Shown: positions 6,679-8,122 of the stretch, piece after piece
How the letters are laid out: each line of letters starts with the position of its first letter
Numbering within the stretch: the stretch's first letter is position 1
Origin: CAYZAW01 sp964476505
Lineage (GTDB): Bacteria > Bacillota > Clostridia > Christensenellales > CAG-138
Reading direction: 5' to 3'
Assembly (NCBI GenBank): GCA_964476505.1
Contig: CAYZAW010000066.1
Coordinates: 1-8,122, forward strand
Length of the DNA: 8,122 nucleotides
Translations under genes and position numbers: made by a program
Notes under the pieces: generated by a model
What the model was told of the DNA's origin: nothing
Database searches by the model: none
The model's input: the letters and a program-made list of their open reading frames with translations, nothing else

Positions 6679-7182
6679 CTACCTGTTTTGCTGTTCCAGC
6701 AAGGCTTTTACGGCGGCGTTGGAATCGTCGTAGGAGAACCCGCGGCTTATCAGCCGGCGAAGCAGCCGTTCTCTTAGCTCGTCCCCGGAAAACGCGGTAA
6801 GCTGCCGCAAATATTTTTCTGCCGCCAGCATGGCGCGTTCCGTTTCGCTTTCGGCGCTGATAGAGGAAAGCGCGGTTTCGATGATATCCGCCGGAATCTC
6901 ATGTGCCTCCAGCTGCATCCTGAGCTTTGTTTTACTGACAGGCTTGGTATTCAGGCGCGTGCGAACGAATTCCTCGGCATAGGCAAGGTCGTTTACATAG
7001 CCCAGCTCCGTTAAGCGCTCTATTACCTGCATGATCTCGTACTCGCCAAACTGCTGATCGTCCAAATGCCGCTCCACCTCGCGTACTGTACGGGCTTTGG
7101 GCGTTAAAAACTTCAATGCGGCTTCCATGGGGGTGGTGCCGTGGGGCTTATCGTTCTTAGACAGTTTTCGCCGTTGCAGCAT
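6679..7182 (-). CDS. recX: RecX family recombination regulator
   Basis: RecX proteins bind RecA filaments and limit (or in some species adjust) RecA activity in recombination and the SOS response. The 167-residue product is built of three-helix RecX repeats: AALKFLTPKARTVREVERHL (about 21-40), then VIERLTELGYVNDLAYAEEF (53-72) with the conserved LGYVND, then KLRMQLEAHEIPADIIETAL (86-105), and a C-terminal repeat around LLRRLISRGFSYDDSNAAV (140-158). The N-terminal basic segment (MLQRRKLSKNDK) is short. The ATG overlaps the upstream stop by one base (TGATG), with AGGAGGA 6 bases ahead. The gene is not beside recA here; it is the middle gene of an operon between a Cys-rich protein and birA. No SOS box was noticed at the operon promoter. 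Confidence 0.92.
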   Translation of the reverse strand: MLQRRKLSKNDKPHGTTPMEAALKFLTPKARTVREVERHLDDQQFGEYEIMQVIERLTELGYVNDLAYAEEFVRTRLNTKPVSKTKLRMQLEAHEIPADIIETALSSISAESETERAMLAAEKYLRQLTAFSGDELRERLLRRLISRGFSYDDSNAAVKALLEQQNR

Positions 7183-7394
7183 CAGTCTTCCTCCTGTTCC
7201 ATTTCTGCTTCGATCTCCCGCAAGCGAGCCCGCAGCAGCGCCTCATTGGTAAGGGATGCGGCGCTGACCGGCGGCTGCTCCGTTCCCATGCAGGCGTTGC
7301 ATTTGGAGAAGCATTCCGGGCAAATACAACCGGATTCCAGCCCCTGCTCATGCTGAACCATATATGTGCCGCAGGCTTTACAGCTGCATCGCAT
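7182..7394 (-). CDS. Small Cys-rich (probable zinc-binding) protein of unknown function
   Basis: I do not recognise a named family. The 70-residue product starts MRCSCKACGTYMVQH. It has eight cysteines in its first half: C3, C5 and C8, then C23, C25 and C28, then C32 and C35, forming CxxC pairs (5/8, 25/28, 32/35). This suggests one or two zinc-ribbon-like knuckles. The second half (about 47-70, NEALLRARLREIEAEMEQEED) is highly charged and helical, possibly a short coiled coil. The start at 7394 is chosen because GGAGGT (7407-7402) lies 7 bases upstream. A longer reading from 7454 would begin upstream of the extended -10 promoter at 7423-7431 and so is unlikely. The gene heads the recX-birA operon and is translationally coupled to recX. 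A regulatory or nucleic-acid role is possible but is only a guess. Confidence 0.8.
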   Translation of the reverse strand: MRCSCKACGTYMVQHEQGLESGCICPECFSKCNACMGTEQPPVSAASLTNEALLRARLREIEAEMEQEED

Positions 7395-7401
7395 GTTGCA
7401 T

Positions 7402-7407
7402 ACCTCC
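7402..7407 (-). promoter_or_regulatory. Ribosome binding site of the Cys-rich protein
   Basis: GGAGGT on the minus strand lies 7 bases ahead of the ATG at 7394. An ATG at 7401 directly abuts the site, is in another frame and is too close to be used. This site decides the start of the 70-residue protein. Confidence 0.82.
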
Positions 7408-7422
7408 AATATTGATAGCTGT

Positions 7423-7451
7423 ATTATACCATATTGTGAGCAAAAGGTTAA
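7423..7451 (-). promoter_or_regulatory. Extended -10 promoter of the Cys-rich protein-recX-birA operon
   Basis: On the minus strand a perfect TATAAT (7428-7423) is preceded by TGG, an extended -10 element. A 17-base spacer separates it from TTAACC (7451-7446, 4 of 6 matches to TTGACA). Transcription would start near 7416, leaving a leader of about 22 bases with the GGAGGT ribosome site. Confidence 0.78.
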
Positions 7452-7465
7452 CAATCAGCGCGCTT

Positions 7466-7494
7466 TTGCCCTTTGGGCTATCCTGTGTTATACT
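7466..7494 (+). promoter_or_regulatory. Putative promoter of the peptidoglycan-binding protein gene
   Basis: TTGCCC (7466-7471), a 17-base spacer and TATACT (7489-7494) form a plausible sigma-A promoter, with TGT just before the -10 box as an extended -10 element. The start of transcription would fall near 7500-7502, on or just before the ATG of the next gene. The -35 boxes of this promoter and the divergent one are 14 bases apart. Confidence 0.6.
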
Positions 7495-7501
7495 GCTGTG
7501 T

Positions 7502-8122
7502 ATGAAAGCTCATAACAGAAAACAAAAGATATGCGCCATTCTGGCGGCAGTGCTGTCGCTTTCTTTTATGCTGTCTGCCGCCGCCATGACTTGGGACGAC
7601 CGCGATGCAAACGGTATCATTTCCTATAAAGAAGAAGGAGAGCTGATTGCCGCCATCCAAAACCGCTTGCGGGAGCTGGGATACTTTATTTACAAGCCCA
7701 CCGGGCGTTACCAAAGCATGACCCGGCTGGCCACCATAGAGTTTCAAAAGAACCAAACGGACGATGCCGGAAACCAGATCATTTCCGACGGCACCATTGG
7801 CGAACAAACGCTGAACATCCTGTTTTCCAACCGTGCTGTACGCGCCAACATTCCCATTGAGGTGCATATCCCTATCGGCAAAAAGGCGGATGGCAGCCAG
7901 AAGGAAAAGGGAGAGCTTCTGGCGTGGGAAACGGTGAAGATGGAGCTGGAAGCAGGTAAATCTTATTCGCTGATGGATTATAATACCGGCGTTACATTCA
8001 GCATGAAGTATACCGGCGGGGAAGCGCATGCGGAAATGGAATGCCCGGACGCCGCCAATACGGCAATCTATAAAGATGTGTTTGGCGATGCGTTCAACTA
8101 TTCCAAGCGGCCAATGCTTATC
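7502..8122 (+). CDS. Exported protein with peptidoglycan-binding domain (3' end outside window)
   Basis: The visible 207 residues start with a signal peptide: basic MKAHNRKQK, hydrophobic core to about 27, and a likely cut near SAAA (25-28). A PG_binding_1-type domain follows at about 46-108 (IQNRLRELGYF, then RLATIEFQKNQ, then DGTIGEQTLNILF), the usual repeat for attachment to cell-wall peptidoglycan. After a linker rich in Lys and Glu (126-138), a second conserved-looking domain begins near 141: YSLMDYNTGVTFSM, then GGEAHAEMECPDAANTAI and FGDAFNYSKRPMLI. From memory, this second part resembles a domain found behind PG-binding repeats in many Clostridia, with no function I can name. The frame is still open at the window end. 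No Shine-Dalgarno site precedes the ATG. The start is chosen because it gives a complete signal peptide; in-frame alternatives at Val17 or Met23 would destroy it. Confidence 0.85.
   Translation, partial: MKAHNRKQKICAILAAVLSLSFMLSAAAMTWDDRDANGIISYKEEGELIAAIQNRLRELGYFIYKPTGRYQSMTRLATIEFQKNQTDDAGNQIISDGTIGEQTLNILFSNRAVRANIPIEVHIPIGKKADGSQKEKGELLAWETVKMELEAGKSYSLMDYNTGVTFSMKYTGGEAHAEMECPDAANTAIYKDVFGDAFNYSKRPMLI

Noticed and set aside
6675..6700. BirA self-regulation site or separate promoter before birA
   Set aside because: The gap to recX is only 4 bases, and no inverted repeat or promoter boxes were found; birA is best read as the last gene of the operon.
7478..8029. 183-residue minus-strand open frame opposite the PG-binding protein
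   Set aside because: The plus strand encodes a signal peptide and a recognisable peptidoglycan-binding domain; the antisense frame shows no family features.
1..8122. CRISPR arrays, insertion sequences, tRNA or rRNA genes
   Set aside because: No regularly spaced direct repeats, transposase-like frames, terminal repeats or cloverleaf sequences were seen by eye; nearly all bases fall in core genes.

Overview
The window looks like a chromosomal housekeeping segment from a low-to-moderate GC Gram-positive bacterium, most likely an anaerobic gut-type Clostridia or Christensenellales-like Firmicute. The reasons are strong Shine-Dalgarno sites before most genes, sigma-A-type promoters, a TTG start, the scpA-scpB pair behind a small M50 membrane protease, a bifunctional BirA and a recX gene. 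The taxonomic call is inference from gene style. No mobile element, CRISPR array, rRNA or tRNA gene was seen, and no gene-free stretch exceeds about 110 bases.

Plus strand, 1-5623. The window opens inside a glyceraldehyde-3-phosphate dehydrogenase gene (gap), closed by a hairpin terminator. Next is a secreted protein with the full fold plan of a D-alanyl-D-alanine carboxypeptidase (DacF/PBP5 type, peptidase family S11), but all three active-site motifs are altered, so it is probably a pseudoenzyme. A clear promoter (TTGATT-N17-TATAAT) then drives a tight operon: site-2-type membrane metalloprotease (TTG start), scpA (1-base overlap) and scpB (7-base gap). A consensus-like promoter lies just behind the scpB stop and gives guaB (IMP dehydrogenase) its own start of transcription.

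Convergent junction, 5624-5702. guaB and birA meet tail to tail around one bidirectional hairpin terminator, which is enclosed by a second, outer 11-base inverted repeat.

Minus strand, 7394-5703. An extended -10 promoter drives a three-gene operon: a 70-residue, eight-cysteine, probably zinc-binding protein of unknown function, then recX (1-base overlap, strong ribosome site), then birA (4-base gap). The operon joins an unknown Cys-rich protein, a recombination regulator and the biotin ligase/repressor.

Right edge, 7502-8122. Divergent from that operon is an exported peptidoglycan-binding-domain protein that runs off the window. Its best promoter places the transcription start almost on the ATG, so the mRNA may be leaderless.

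Most of the window is conserved core genome. The least ordinary items are the apparently dead carboxypeptidase, the small Cys-rich protein heading the recX-birA operon, and the possible leaderless exported protein. I found no clear evidence of a wholly new multi-gene system.
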